Below, one piece after another: positions 43,671 to 51,816 of a DNA stretch of 64,000 bases. A program made the position numbers and the translations under genes. Within the stretch, counting starts at the first letter, position 1, and the number at the start of each line of letters is the position of its first letter. Under the pieces are notes generated by a model. It was not told the DNA's origin. It did no database searches and saw only the letters and a program-made list of their open reading frames with translations. Source of the DNA: Streptomyces sp. NBC_00425 (GTDB lineage: Bacteria > Actinomycetota > Actinomycetes > Streptomycetales > Streptomycetaceae); contig NZ_CP107928.1 of the NCBI RefSeq assembly GCF_036030735.1, forward strand, positions 7,812,001-7,876,000, in the 5' to 3' direction.

Positions 43671-45368
43671 ATGACGTCCACCGTGCCCAACGCCGTCGAG
43701 CACGCAGACGAGCAGCAGCCGCCGATCACCATGTTCGGTCCGGACTTCCCGTACGCCTACGACGACTTCCTCGCCCATCCGGCGGGCCTCGGTCAGATCC
43801 CGGCGACCGAGCACGGCGCCGAGGTCGCGGTCATCGGCGGCGGGCTGTCCGGCATCGTGGCCGCGTACGAGCTGATGAAGATGGGGCTCAAGCCGGTCGT
43901 CTACGAGGCCGACCGCATCGGCGGACGACTGCGCACCGTCGGCTTCGAGGGCTGCGACCCCTCGCTCACCGCCGAGATGGGAGCGATGCGCTTCCCGCCG
44001 TCATCGACAGCGCTCCAGCACTACATCGACCTGGTGGGGCTGCAGACCCAGCCGTTCCCCAACCCCCTCGCGGAGGCCACCCCTTCGACGGTCGTCGACC
44101 TCAAGGGCGAGTCCCACTACGCCGAGAACATCGACGACCTGCCGCAGGTCTACCGTGACGTCGCCGCCGCCTGGAACACCTGCCTCGAAGAGGGCGCCGA
44201 CTTCTCCGACATGAACCGGGCCATGCGCGAGCGGGACGTGCCGCGCATCCGCGAGATCTGGGCCGGGCTCGTCGAGAAGCTCGACAACCAGACCTTCTAC
44301 GGCTTCCTCTGCGACTCCGAGGCCTTCAAATCCTTCCGCCACCGGGAGATCTTCGGTCAGGTCGGCTTCGGCACCGGAGGCTGGGACACCGACTTCCCCA
44401 ACTCCATCCTGGAGATCCTGCGCGTCGTCTACACCGAGGCCGACGACCACCACCGAGGCATCGTCGGCGGCTCCCAGCAGCTGCCGCTGCGCCTGTGGGA
44501 GCGCGAACCGGAGAAGATCGTCCACTGGCCGTACGGCACCTCGCTCAGCTCCCTGCACGAGGGCGGCGAGCCGCGACCCGCCGTGACCCGGCTGCACCGC
44601 ACCGCGGGTGACCGCATCACCGTGACCGACGCGAACGGCGACATCCGCACCTACCGGGCGGCGGTCTTCACCGCCCAGTCCTGGATGCTGCTGTCGAAGA
44701 TCGCCTGCGACGACTCGCTCTTCCCGATCGACCACTGGACCGCGATCGAGCGCACCCACTACATGGAGTCCAGCAAGCTGTTCGTGCCCGTCGACCGGCC
44801 GTTCTGGCTCGACAAGGACGAGACCACCGGCCGGGACGTCATGTCGATGACGCTCACCGACCGCATGACGCGCGGGACGTACCTGCTCGACGACGGCCCC
44901 GACAAGCCCGCCGTCATCTGCCTCTCGTACACCTGGTGCGACGACAGCCTGAAGTGGCTGCCGCTGTCCGCGAACGAGCGGATGGAGGTCATGCTGAAGT
45001 CGCTCGGCGAGATCTACCCGAACGTCGACATCAGGAAGCACGTCATCGGCAACCCCGTGACGGTGTCCTGGGAGAACGAGCCCTACTTCATGGGCGCGTT
45101 CAAGGCCAACCTCCCCGGTCACTACCGTTACCAGCGGCGGCTGTTCACCCACTTCATGCAGGACCGGCTGCCCGAGGACAAGCGGGGCGTCTTCCTCGCG
45201 GGAGACGACATCTCCTGGACGGCCGGCTGGGCCGAGGGCGCCGTGCAGACCGCGCTCAACGCCGTCTGGGGCGTCATGCGCCACTTCGGCGGCGCGACCG
45301 ACGCCACCAACCCGGGCCCGGGCGACGTGTACGACGAGATCGCGCCCGTGGAGCTCCCGGAGGACTGA
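43671..45368 (+). CDS. Flavin amino-acid 2-monooxygenase, DavB-like
   Basis: The 565-aa flavin amine oxidase-family protein has an FAD dinucleotide motif GGGLSG at residues 56-61 followed by Glu in VVYEADRIGGRLR. It strongly resembles L-lysine 2-monooxygenase DavB (oxidative decarboxylation to 5-aminovaleramide); shared blocks include FGPDFPYAYDDFLAHPAGLG, GQVGFGTGGWDTDFPNS and AGDDISWTAGWAEGAVQT. Arginine 2-monooxygenase is a close alternative. AAGGAG lies ten bases upstream. It forms an operon with the DavA-like amidase, 62 bases apart. Confidence 0.88.
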   Translation: MTSTVPNAVEHADEQQPPITMFGPDFPYAYDDFLAHPAGLGQIPATEHGAEVAVIGGGLSGIVAAYELMKMGLKPVVYEADRIGGRLRTVGFEGCDPSLTAEMGAMRFPPSSTALQHYIDLVGLQTQPFPNPLAEATPSTVVDLKGESHYAENIDDLPQVYRDVAAAWNTCLEEGADFSDMNRAMRERDVPRIREIWAGLVEKLDNQTFYGFLCDSEAFKSFRHREIFGQVGFGTGGWDTDFPNSILEILRVVYTEADDHHRGIVGGSQQLPLRLWEREPEKIVHWPYGTSLSSLHEGGEPRPAVTRLHRTAGDRITVTDANGDIRTYRAAVFTAQSWMLLSKIACDDSLFPIDHWTAIERTHYMESSKLFVPVDRPFWLDKDETTGRDVMSMTLTDRMTRGTYLLDDGPDKPAVICLSYTWCDDSLKWLPLSANERMEVMLKSLGEIYPNVDIRKHVIGNPVTVSWENEPYFMGAFKANLPGHYRYQRRLFTHFMQDRLPEDKRGVFLAGDDISWTAGWAEGAVQTALNAVWGVMRHFGGATDATNPGPGDVYDEIAPVELPED

Positions 45369-45386
45369 GTCACCTGCCGGCGCGCC

Positions 45387-46100
45387 TCACAGCGGGGTGA
45401 GCATCATCCGTCCCGCGAAGCCGACGGCCGTGTCGAGACGGTCGGTGAACTCCACCGCCACGTCGGGGAGTCGGCGCAGCGCCCACAGCGCCCGGGCCGC
45501 CGTCCAGGTGGCGTCCCGGGCGCGTTCCAGGCTCCAGGCCCCGAGCAGATGGGTGAGCGGATCGGCGATCTGCAGCAGATCGGGGCCCGGCATCAGCTCT
45601 TCGCGGAGCCGCTCCTCCAGCGAGACGAGGAGATCGCCCACGCGATCGAACTCGTCCTCCAGCTCGGCCGGTTCGCAGCCGAGGCTACGACAGGCGTCCA
45701 CCACGGCGAGCGCGAGGTCGTGCCCGATGTGCGCGTTGATGCCGGCGAGCGCGAACTGCAGCGGACGTACGCCGGGGTGACGGCGGAACTGCAGCAGCGG
45801 GCGCCAGCAGGCGGGCGGACGCCGGTCGCCGGGCACCGGATCCACCGCGTCCAGGTAACGCTCGGCGAACCGTACGTCCAGCGTGATCGCGGCGTACGGG
45901 TCGGGGAAGCGGCCCCGGTCGACGCGCCGGCCGACCTCCTCGGTCACGGCGAGGTAGACACGGTTGAAGACCGCGACCCCGTCGCGCGCAGGCAGGGCCG
46001 CGTCGAGGGCCCGCATCCGGGCGAGCACGCCGTCGAGGCGCGGGTCGGCCGGGCGGACCCCCGCGTCGACGGGAGGGGTGAACTGTTCCGATTGCGGCAT
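45387..46100 (-). CDS. DUF5995-like protein, function unknown
   Basis: The 237-aa helical protein has the blocks LLQFRRHPGVRPLQFALAG and NAHIGHDLALAV, which I associate with the uncharacterised DUF5995 family. The His residues in INAHIGHDL could be metal ligands. No signal peptide or TM helix is seen. It is convergent with the DavB-like gene and divergent from a GH6 gene. The ribosome site is weak. Confidence 0.75.
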   Translation of the reverse strand: MPQSEQFTPPVDAGVRPADPRLDGVLARMRALDAALPARDGVAVFNRVYLAVTEEVGRRVDRGRFPDPYAAITLDVRFAERYLDAVDPVPGDRRPPACWRPLLQFRRHPGVRPLQFALAGINAHIGHDLALAVVDACRSLGCEPAELEDEFDRVGDLLVSLEERLREELMPGPDLLQIADPLTHLLGAWSLERARDATWTAARALWALRRLPDVAVEFTDRLDTAVGFAGRMMLTPL

Positions 46101-46200
46101 GGGGGCAGGGTGGCAGTTCTAGGCTGGCCCGCGTGCCGACGAGCCCGACGCTTCCCCGGAACGGGGGAACGGGACCGTCGCGCGGGAGGGGAACAGCACG

Positions 46201-47364
46201 GTGTCAGGGGTACGTGAGCGACGGGCCGGGCGGCGCAGCGCCATGGTCCTGGTCGCCTCGGTCGTGGTCGCCCTCGGCGCCGCGGCCGGGATGGTGACCG
46301 CGCTCGGCGACGGCGACGAGCGCGGTCATGGCCGCGACACCGACGGCGTCCGGCCGCAGACCGGCGCGACGCTGCTGTCCCCCTCCCCTCCGCCTCTCCC
46401 GTCCGCCTCCGCGGCTCCCACCACCGTGTCGCCCACCGCGACGCCGACCCCCTCGGCCGTCCGCCGCGCGGCGCGCGAGCCGCGGACGCCGGCCGCGTCC
46501 ACGAGCCTGTACCGGCACTCCGAGTCCCAGGTCCTCGACTGGGTCCGCGCCCATCCGGCCGACCCGCGCACCTCCGTGATCGAGTCCCGCATCGCGAACC
46601 GGCCGGCCGCGGTGTGGTTCGCCGACTACGCGCCCGGCACGCTCGCCGCACGGGTCCGCGCGGTCACCTCGGGCGCCGCCGCCGAGGGCCGGGTCCCCGT
46701 CCTCGTGGCGTACGCGATCCCGGACCGGGACTGCGGCGGCGCCTCCGAGGGCGGCGCGCCCGACCTCGACTCCTACGACGGCTGGATCGACCGGTTCGCC
46801 GCCGGGCTCGGCTCCGGTGAGGTGGTCGTCGTCCTGGAGCCGGACTCGATCGCCCAGGCCGACTGTCTCGACGCGGGCGCGCGCGCCGGCCGCTTCGCCG
46901 CCCTGGCCCGCGCGGGGCGCGTGCTGAAGGCGGCGAACCCGGCGGCCCGTGTCTACTACGACGCCGGCCACTCCCACTGGAACCCGCCGGCCGAGCAGGC
47001 CGCGCTGCTGAAGCAGGCCGGCGCCGCCTCCGCCGCGTCCTCCGACGGGATCTTCAGCAACGTCTCCAACTTCCGCGGCACCGCCGACGAGGCCGCCTAC
47101 GCGCGCCGGGTGCTGGACGCACTGGGCGGTCCGGCGGGTCTGGGCGCAGTCATCGACACGAGCCGCAACGGCAACGGCGCGCCGGCCGACGACGAGTGGT
47201 GCGACCCGGCCGGCCGCAGGATCGGCAGGGCGCCCACCCTGGACACCGGCCAGGCCCGGATCGACGCCTATCTGTGGGTGAAGCTGCCGGGGGAGTCGGA
47301 CGGCTGCAAGGGGGCGGCGGGCGAGTTCAGCCCCGAGTACGCCTATGAGCTGGCGTCGTCGTAG
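46201..47364 (+). CDS. Glycoside hydrolase family 6 protein, membrane-anchored or secreted
   Basis: The 387-aa protein has an N-terminal hydrophobic segment (about 15-36, VLVASVVVALGAAAGMV), a Pro/Ser/Thr-rich linker (about 55-95), then a GH6 domain. GH6 hallmarks are YAIPDRDCGGASEGG and VVVLEPDSIAQADC with the catalytic-acid Asp, plus the substrate blocks GHSHWNPP, SNFRGT and WVKLPGESDGC. GH6 enzymes cut beta-1,4-glucan (cellulose) with inversion. No cellulose-binding module is present, so it could act on soluble or self-made glucan. The GTG has GGAGGGG nine bases upstream. Confidence 0.88.
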   Translation: MSGVRERRAGRRSAMVLVASVVVALGAAAGMVTALGDGDERGHGRDTDGVRPQTGATLLSPSPPPLPSASAAPTTVSPTATPTPSAVRRAAREPRTPAASTSLYRHSESQVLDWVRAHPADPRTSVIESRIANRPAAVWFADYAPGTLAARVRAVTSGAAAEGRVPVLVAYAIPDRDCGGASEGGAPDLDSYDGWIDRFAAGLGSGEVVVVLEPDSIAQADCLDAGARAGRFAALARAGRVLKAANPAARVYYDAGHSHWNPPAEQAALLKQAGAASAASSDGIFSNVSNFRGTADEAAYARRVLDALGGPAGLGAVIDTSRNGNGAPADDEWCDPAGRRIGRAPTLDTGQARIDAYLWVKLPGESDGCKGAAGEFSPEYAYELASS

Positions 47365-47540
47365 CTGCTGGCGCCCTCGTCCGGCAGCGGCGGCCCGGTC
47401 CTGAGGTGGGCGGCCGCGAACGCGCGCAGCGCGTGGGAGCCGACGACGACGATCGTGCCGAGCGCAGATCGACACGGGCGTTGAGCCAGATCTCCCGTGG
47501 ACGCGCGGCCGAGGGGCTGCCGGGGCGATCACCAGGGGGA
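47343..47540 (-). pseudogene. Probable frameshifted remnant of a small gene
   Basis: On the - strand one frame reads GDRPGSPSAARPREIWLN, then ARVDLR, and runs directly into another frame reading LGTIVVVGSHALRAFAAAHL, then RTGPPLPDEGASSYDDASS and stop. Both halves have strong GC3 bias and look protein-like. One missing base near 47462-47468 would join them. No start codon is visible in the first frame. The end overlaps the GH6 stop. The family is unknown. Confidence 0.45.
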
Positions 47541-47543
47541 AGG

Positions 47544-47573
47544 GTGAGCGCCCGCTTAGGGAGCGCATACGAT
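47544..47573 (+). promoter_or_regulatory. Candidate promoter of the thioesterase gene
   Basis: GTGAGC (47544-47549), 18 bases, then TACGAT (47568-47573), 37 bases before the start codon. Confidence 0.3.
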
Positions 47574-47609
47574 GGGGATCGTCCCCCTCACCTGCACAGG
47601 AGCCCCGCC

Positions 47610-48068
47610 GTGACCGCCGAAGCCCCGCTCGCCCCCGCCGTGTCGTACGGCCGCCTCGTCCCGGTCACCGTCCACTTCGACGACCTGGACGCGCTCGGAC
47701 TGCTGCACAACGCCCGCTACCCGCTGATGGTCGAGCGCGCCTGGACCCAGCTGTGGCAGGAGTACGGGGTGCGCTTCGAAGGAGACTGGGAGGCGGCCGG
47801 CGACGCCTGCAACGCCGTCAAGGAACTCCGCATCAGCTACGAGGCGCCGGTCACGAGGCCCGGCGCGTACGCCGTGCACCTGTGGCTGGAGCGGCTCGGC
47901 ACCACCGGCCTGACCTACGGCTTCCGCTTCTGTTCGACGGACGGGACGCTCACGTACGCGCGGGGCGCCCGGGTCCTCGTCCGGCTGGACGCGGCGACCA
48001 TGCGTCCCGCTCCCTGGAGCGAGACCCTCAGGGCCGGGGGTCGGGCACTGCTGCGGCCCGCGGACTGA
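47610..48068 (+). CDS. Acyl-CoA thioesterase, 4HBT hot-dog fold
   Basis: The 152-aa protein has the 4-hydroxybenzoyl-CoA thioesterase motif DDLDALGLLHNARYPLMVERA, with the catalytic Asp region near residue 24. Family members hydrolyse acyl-CoA or acyl-ACP thioesters; the substrate is unknown. The GTG at 47610 has AGGAG seven bases upstream. Its last 41 bases overlap the end of the convergent MFS gene, so no terminator separates them. Confidence 0.85.
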   Translation: MTAEAPLAPAVSYGRLVPVTVHFDDLDALGLLHNARYPLMVERAWTQLWQEYGVRFEGDWEAAGDACNAVKELRISYEAPVTRPGAYAVHLWLERLGTTGLTYGFRFCSTDGTLTYARGARVLVRLDAATMRPAPWSETLRAGGRALLRPAD

Positions 48069-49248
48069 CCTTCGCGCCCGTCCGCTGCCCGCCGCGCAGC
48101 ACGCCCGCGAAGGCCACGAGCCCGCACGCCAGCACGGTCACCACGACGAACGACACCATCAGGCTGGTCGCCTGGGCGACTCCGCCGATCAGGCTCGGGG
48201 CGATCAGCCCGGAGGTGTAGGTGATCGTCGCGACGCCCGCGATGGCCTGACTGGGGTTGGGCCCGCTGTGGCCGGCCGCGGCGAAACACAGCGGCACGAC
48301 GACCGCGATGCCGAGCCCCATCAGCGCGAACCCGCCGATGGCCACCGCCGGATGCCCCGCGACGACGATCAGCAGCCCGCCGAGCGCGGCCAGCACGCCG
48401 CCCGCCCGCACGGTGCGCACCGCGCCGAACCGGTCGACCACCGCGTCTCCCGCGATCCGCGCCACCGCCATCGTGAGCATGAAGCCGGTCGTGCAGGCCG
48501 CCGCGACCCCGGCCGACGACTCGAGCCGGTCGCGCAGGTACACCGCCGACCAGTCAAGGCTCGCGCCCTCCGCGAACACCGCGCAGAAGCCGACCGCGCC
48601 GATCAGCAGCGCCGGGCGGGGCGGCAGCGCGAACCGCGGGGGCGGCTCCTCGTCCGCGGCCGGCCGGATGTCCAGCACCCACTGACAGACCAGCAGCCCG
48701 AGCACGGTGAGGGCGGCCGCGGCCAGCGCGTGGTGCACGCGGGCGTCCACGCCGAGGTGGGCGGCGAGGGTACCGCCGGCCGAGCCGATCAGCGCACCAG
48801 CGCTCCACATGCCGTGCAGCCCGGACATGATCGACTTTCCGAGCAGCCGCTCCACCTCGACCCCGAGGGCGTTCATCGCGACGTCCGCCATGCCCGCGGC
48901 CGCGCCGTAGGTGAACATCGCCAGGCACAGCGTCGGCAGGTTCGGGGCGAGGGCGGGCAGGACGAGCGACAGCGTCCACAGCGCGAGCAGTCCGCGCAGG
49001 GCCGCACGGCTGCCGAAGCGGTGGGTGACCGAGCCGGCCAGCGGCATCGCGCAGGCCGCGCCGAACGCGGTGAAGGCCAGGGCGAATCCGAGCCGGCCGG
49101 CGGAGACGTCGGCGTGGTCCTGGATCCAGGGCACCCGGGTGGCGAAGGACCCGGTGACGGCGCCGTGCACGGTGAACACGGCCGCCACGGCGTACCGGGC
49201 GCGCCGCACCTTCACCGGTGTGCAGACCACTTCGCCCACTCCGCTCAT
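48028..49248 (-). CDS. MFS transporter
   Basis: The 406-aa protein has 12 predicted TM helices. An early block FTVHGAVTGSFATRVPWIQDH starts TM1, as in FucP/YbjJ-like sugar-type MFS proteins. It is divergent from a ROK-family regulator; such pairs usually link a sugar transporter with its sugar-sensing regulator. The ATG at 49248 has a GGGAGA very close to it. A GTG six codons later, with GGAG at good spacing, is an alternative start. The substrate is unknown. Confidence 0.85.
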   Translation of the reverse strand: MSGVGEVVCTPVKVRRARYAVAAVFTVHGAVTGSFATRVPWIQDHADVSAGRLGFALAFTAFGAACAMPLAGSVTHRFGSRAALRGLLALWTLSLVLPALAPNLPTLCLAMFTYGAAAGMADVAMNALGVEVERLLGKSIMSGLHGMWSAGALIGSAGGTLAAHLGVDARVHHALAAAALTVLGLLVCQWVLDIRPAADEEPPPRFALPPRPALLIGAVGFCAVFAEGASLDWSAVYLRDRLESSAGVAAACTTGFMLTMAVARIAGDAVVDRFGAVRTVRAGGVLAALGGLLIVVAGHPAVAIGGFALMGLGIAVVVPLCFAAAGHSGPNPSQAIAGVATITYTSGLIAPSLIGGVAQATSLMVSFVVVTVLACGLVAFAGVLRGGQRTGAKVSPRAAAVPDPRP

Positions 49249-49300
49249 TCTCCCGCCCTCCCGGCTCCGTCGACGGCGCCCGCGCACCGCCGAAGTAAAC

Positions 49301-49321
49301 TATCAGGAACCCTGCCTGATA
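49301..49321. promoter_or_regulatory. Inverted repeat between the divergent MFS and ROK genes
   Basis: TATCAGG-N7-CCTGATA is a perfect 7-bp inverted repeat in an unusually AT-rich stretch, 53 bases from the MFS start and 63 from the ROK start. It is a good candidate for the ROK protein operator. Confidence 0.6.
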
Positions 49322-49383
49322 AATAGAGGACCTCCGGCCGGTCCGCCGACCGGGTCCTCCTCGGCCGTGGGAGGATTCCCGCC

Positions 49384-50901
49384 ATGCCCGCAACCCCGAG
49401 CACCGCCCGGGCCATCAACGACCGGCTCGCCCTGCGGCTGCTGCAGCGCGAAGGCCCGTTGACGGCGGGGCAGCTGAAACAACTGACCGGCCTGTCCCGT
49501 CCCACCGTGGCCGACCTCGTCGAACGCCTCACCGCCGCCGGGCTGATCCGGGTGGTCGGAGAGGCCGGCGAGCAGCGCCGCGGGCCCAACGCCAAGCTCT
49601 ACGGCATCGTCGCCGACCGCGCGCAGCTGGCCGCGCTGGACGTGCGGACGGAGGGGGTCGCCGTGCTGGTCTCCGACCTGGTGGGCCGGGTGCTCGCGGA
49701 GGCCTCGGTGCCGATCGGCGGCGACACGGGCACCGGAACGGCCGTGGAACGCGCGGTCGCGCTGGTCGAGCGCGTGGTGAAGGAGGCGGGCGCCGACCGG
49801 CTGCACACCCTGGGCATCGGCGCGCCCGGACTGATCGACCCCGCGAGCGGTGAACTGCGCGACTCCAGCGGCCTGCCCGAGTGGCACCGCCGTCTGGTCG
49901 CCGCCCTCCAGCACCGGTTCCCGCAGGCCCACGCGCACATCGAGAACGAGACCAACCTGGCCGCCCTGGCCGAGCAGCGCGAGGGCGCGGCCCACGACCG
50001 CGACACGTTCGTCCTGCTGTGGCTGGGCCACGGCACCGGCGCGGCCGTCGTCCTGGACGGAGCCCTGCGTCGGGGCGCCTCCGGCGGCGCAGGCGAGATC
50101 GGTTTCCTGCCGGTCCCCGGCACGAGCGGGCTGCCCTCGGCGACCGACTGCGAGGGCGGCTTCCACTCCCTGGCCGGCTCGGCGGCGATCGCCGGCCTGG
50201 CGCAGACGTTCGGCCTGACACCGGGACCGCACACCGAGGAACCGGTGGCCGCGGCCCTGGTGCGGGAGGCGGTTGCCGCGGTGCGCGGCACGGAAGGGGA
50301 GCACGCCGGAGAACCGGAGTCCTTGACGCAGGAGGCGGCGGGGACCGCCGCGGGTGAGGCGGGGGCCCGGACGACGGCGGCTGGGGCGTTCATGGCGACC
50401 GAGGCGTCGGTCCGGACGACGGCGGCCGGGGCGGGCTTGGCGGGGGCCCGGACGGCAGCGGGCGGAGCGGGCGGGGCGTCCGCGGAGGCGGGCGAGGCGG
50501 GGGCCCGGAAGACGGCGGCCCGGACGACGGCGGGCGGGGCGGCCGAGGCGTGCGTGGAGGCGGGCGAGACGTCGGCGCGGCGTGTCGCCGCCGCGCGTTT
50601 CCTCGACGCCCTCGCCGACCGGCTGGCCCTCGGCGCGGCCTCCGTCGTCGCCGTCCTCGACCCGGGCTGTGTGGTGCTCGGCGGTGAGGTCGGCCAGGCC
50701 GGCGGGGCAGTGCTGGCCGACCGGGTGGCCCGGCGGCTGCGGCACATGGCCCCGCTGCCCACCGAGGTGCGGCCCGGCGTCCTGGGCGGCGGCGCGGTGC
50801 TGCGCGGGGCGCTGCTCACGGCCCGCGAATCCGCCCAGGAGGACCTGTTCGCAACGGCGGCGACCGGCAGCCCCGAAGCGCCCCGGGTCCTGGTGCCGTG
50901 A
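49384..50901 (+). CDS. ROK-family regulator with a long repetitive insertion
   Basis: The 505-aa protein has an N-terminal winged helix (about residues 12-55, AGQLKQLTGLSRPTVADLVE) and a ROK sugar-kinase-like domain (DVRTEGVAVLVSDL and HGTGAAVVLDGALRRGASGGAGE). The usual ROK zinc motif with three cysteines is absent: SGLPSATDCEGGF has one. Residues about 302-397 are an Ala/Gly/Thr/Arg-rich insertion with repeated RTTAAGA-like units, which makes the protein about 100 residues longer than typical ROK repressors. GGGAGGA precedes the ATG. It probably controls the divergent MFS gene. Confidence 0.85.
   Translation: MPATPSTARAINDRLALRLLQREGPLTAGQLKQLTGLSRPTVADLVERLTAAGLIRVVGEAGEQRRGPNAKLYGIVADRAQLAALDVRTEGVAVLVSDLVGRVLAEASVPIGGDTGTGTAVERAVALVERVVKEAGADRLHTLGIGAPGLIDPASGELRDSSGLPEWHRRLVAALQHRFPQAHAHIENETNLAALAEQREGAAHDRDTFVLLWLGHGTGAAVVLDGALRRGASGGAGEIGFLPVPGTSGLPSATDCEGGFHSLAGSAAIAGLAQTFGLTPGPHTEEPVAAALVREAVAAVRGTEGEHAGEPESLTQEAAGTAAGEAGARTTAAGAFMATEASVRTTAAGAGLAGARTAAGGAGGASAEAGEAGARKTAARTTAGGAAEACVEAGETSARRVAAARFLDALADRLALGAASVVAVLDPGCVVLGGEVGQAGGAVLADRVARRLRHMAPLPTEVRPGVLGGGAVLRGALLTARESAQEDLFATAATGSPEAPRVLVP
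50287..50574 (+). repeat. Degenerate in-frame repeat region inside the ROK gene
   Basis: The motif cggacgacggcggc and variants recur about five times, encoding RTTAAGA-like units. The region is GC-rich and low in complexity, and interrupts the ROK domain. Confidence 0.7.
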
Positions 50902-50931
50902 CCGGAAAGGTCACCCGGCAGACCTTTCCGG
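50902..50931. terminator. Hairpin between ROK and SDR genes
   Basis: An 11-bp stem ccggaaaggtc / gacctttccgg closes an 8-base loop, directly after the ROK stop. It lies between convergent genes. A short direct repeat, gacgcggcgcgact, follows. Confidence 0.65.
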
Positions 50932-50959
50932 ACGCGGCGCGACTCCGGACGCGGCGCGA

Positions 50960-51703
50960 CTAGCGCCGGACGCGGGTGGCCAGATAGTCCTCGAAGCTGA
51001 CCTTGCCCACCGCCCGCTCCGGGGCCAGATGGCCCCCGGAGCGGAAGCCCCGGTAGGCCGCGCCCCACAGCGGTACGTTCACCACCGCGCACCGCCTGCC
51101 GCTCGCCTTCAGGAACGCGCGGGCCAGCGACTCGGCCGTGCGCACCTCGGGGCCGCCCACGTCGTCGACCCGCCCGGCCGGCGCACCGGCGGCCAGTTCG
51201 GCGAGCCGGTCGGCGACCTCCGCCACCTCCACCGGCTGGTCGCTCACCCGCGCGGGCAGCAGCAGCACCGGGACCTTGGCGAGTGCCTGGAACGCCTGGA
51301 CCAGGAGATCGTGGAACTGCGTCGCGCGCAGCACCGTCCAGCCGAGCCCGGACTCCGCCACGAGCTCCTCCACGGCGAGCTTCGCCCGGTAGTAGCGGTA
51401 CGGCACTCGGTCCACGCCGACGATCGAGATGTACACCAGGTGTGCCACCCCGGCCCGGCGCGCCGCGGCGATCAGGTGCGCGGCCGCCCGCTCGTCGCCG
51501 CCGCGCGGCGAGCTCGCGCAGTGCACGACCGTGTCGACGCCCGCCACGGCCGTGTCCAGGCCGGGTCCGCCCTCGCGCAGGTCGACGGCGTACGGTTCGG
51601 CGTGCCGGCTGAGCACCCGCACCTCGTGCCCGCCCGCTCGCAGCCGCTCCACGACGAGCCGGCCGAGGGTTCCGGTCCCGCCGGTCACCAGGATCGTGCT
51701 CAT
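50960..51703 (-). CDS. NAD(P)-binding SDR/epimerase-type protein (ECF41 partner)
   Basis: The 247-aa atypical SDR has the Rossmann motif TGGTGTLG near residue 7 and resembles NmrA/NAD-dependent epimerase-like proteins (VYISIVGVDRVPYRYYRAKL holds the YxxxK-like block). ECF41 sigma factors are usually adjacent to a carboxymuconolactone decarboxylase, oxidoreductase or epimerase gene; this is that partner. Its start at 51703 has GGAGGG upstream. An ECF41-type promoter lies 60-90 bases upstream. Confidence 0.85.
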   Translation of the reverse strand: MSTILVTGGTGTLGRLVVERLRAGGHEVRVLSRHAEPYAVDLREGGPGLDTAVAGVDTVVHCASSPRGGDERAAAHLIAAARRAGVAHLVYISIVGVDRVPYRYYRAKLAVEELVAESGLGWTVLRATQFHDLLVQAFQALAKVPVLLLPARVSDQPVEVAEVADRLAELAAGAPAGRVDDVGGPEVRTAESLARAFLKASGRRCAVVNVPLWGAAYRGFRSGGHLAPERAVGKVSFEDYLATRVRR

Positions 51704-51761
51704 GCTGTTCAGTCCCTCCGGACAGCGGACGCTCCCTGCCGGAACGTCCTCCGGCAGCACA

Positions 51762-51789
51762 GACCGCTCAGCCCCCGCGGAATGTGACA
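51762..51789 (-). promoter_or_regulatory. ECF41-type promoter of the SDR gene
   Basis: On the - strand TGTCACA (51789-51783) is followed by 16 bases and then CGGTC (51766-51762). The published ECF41 promoter has TGTCACA at -35 and CGTC at -10, so the -35 is exact and the -10 has one extra base. Confidence 0.6.
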
Positions 51790-51816
51790 GCGCCGGCGGA
51801 AGAGCGGCGCCCCGTG

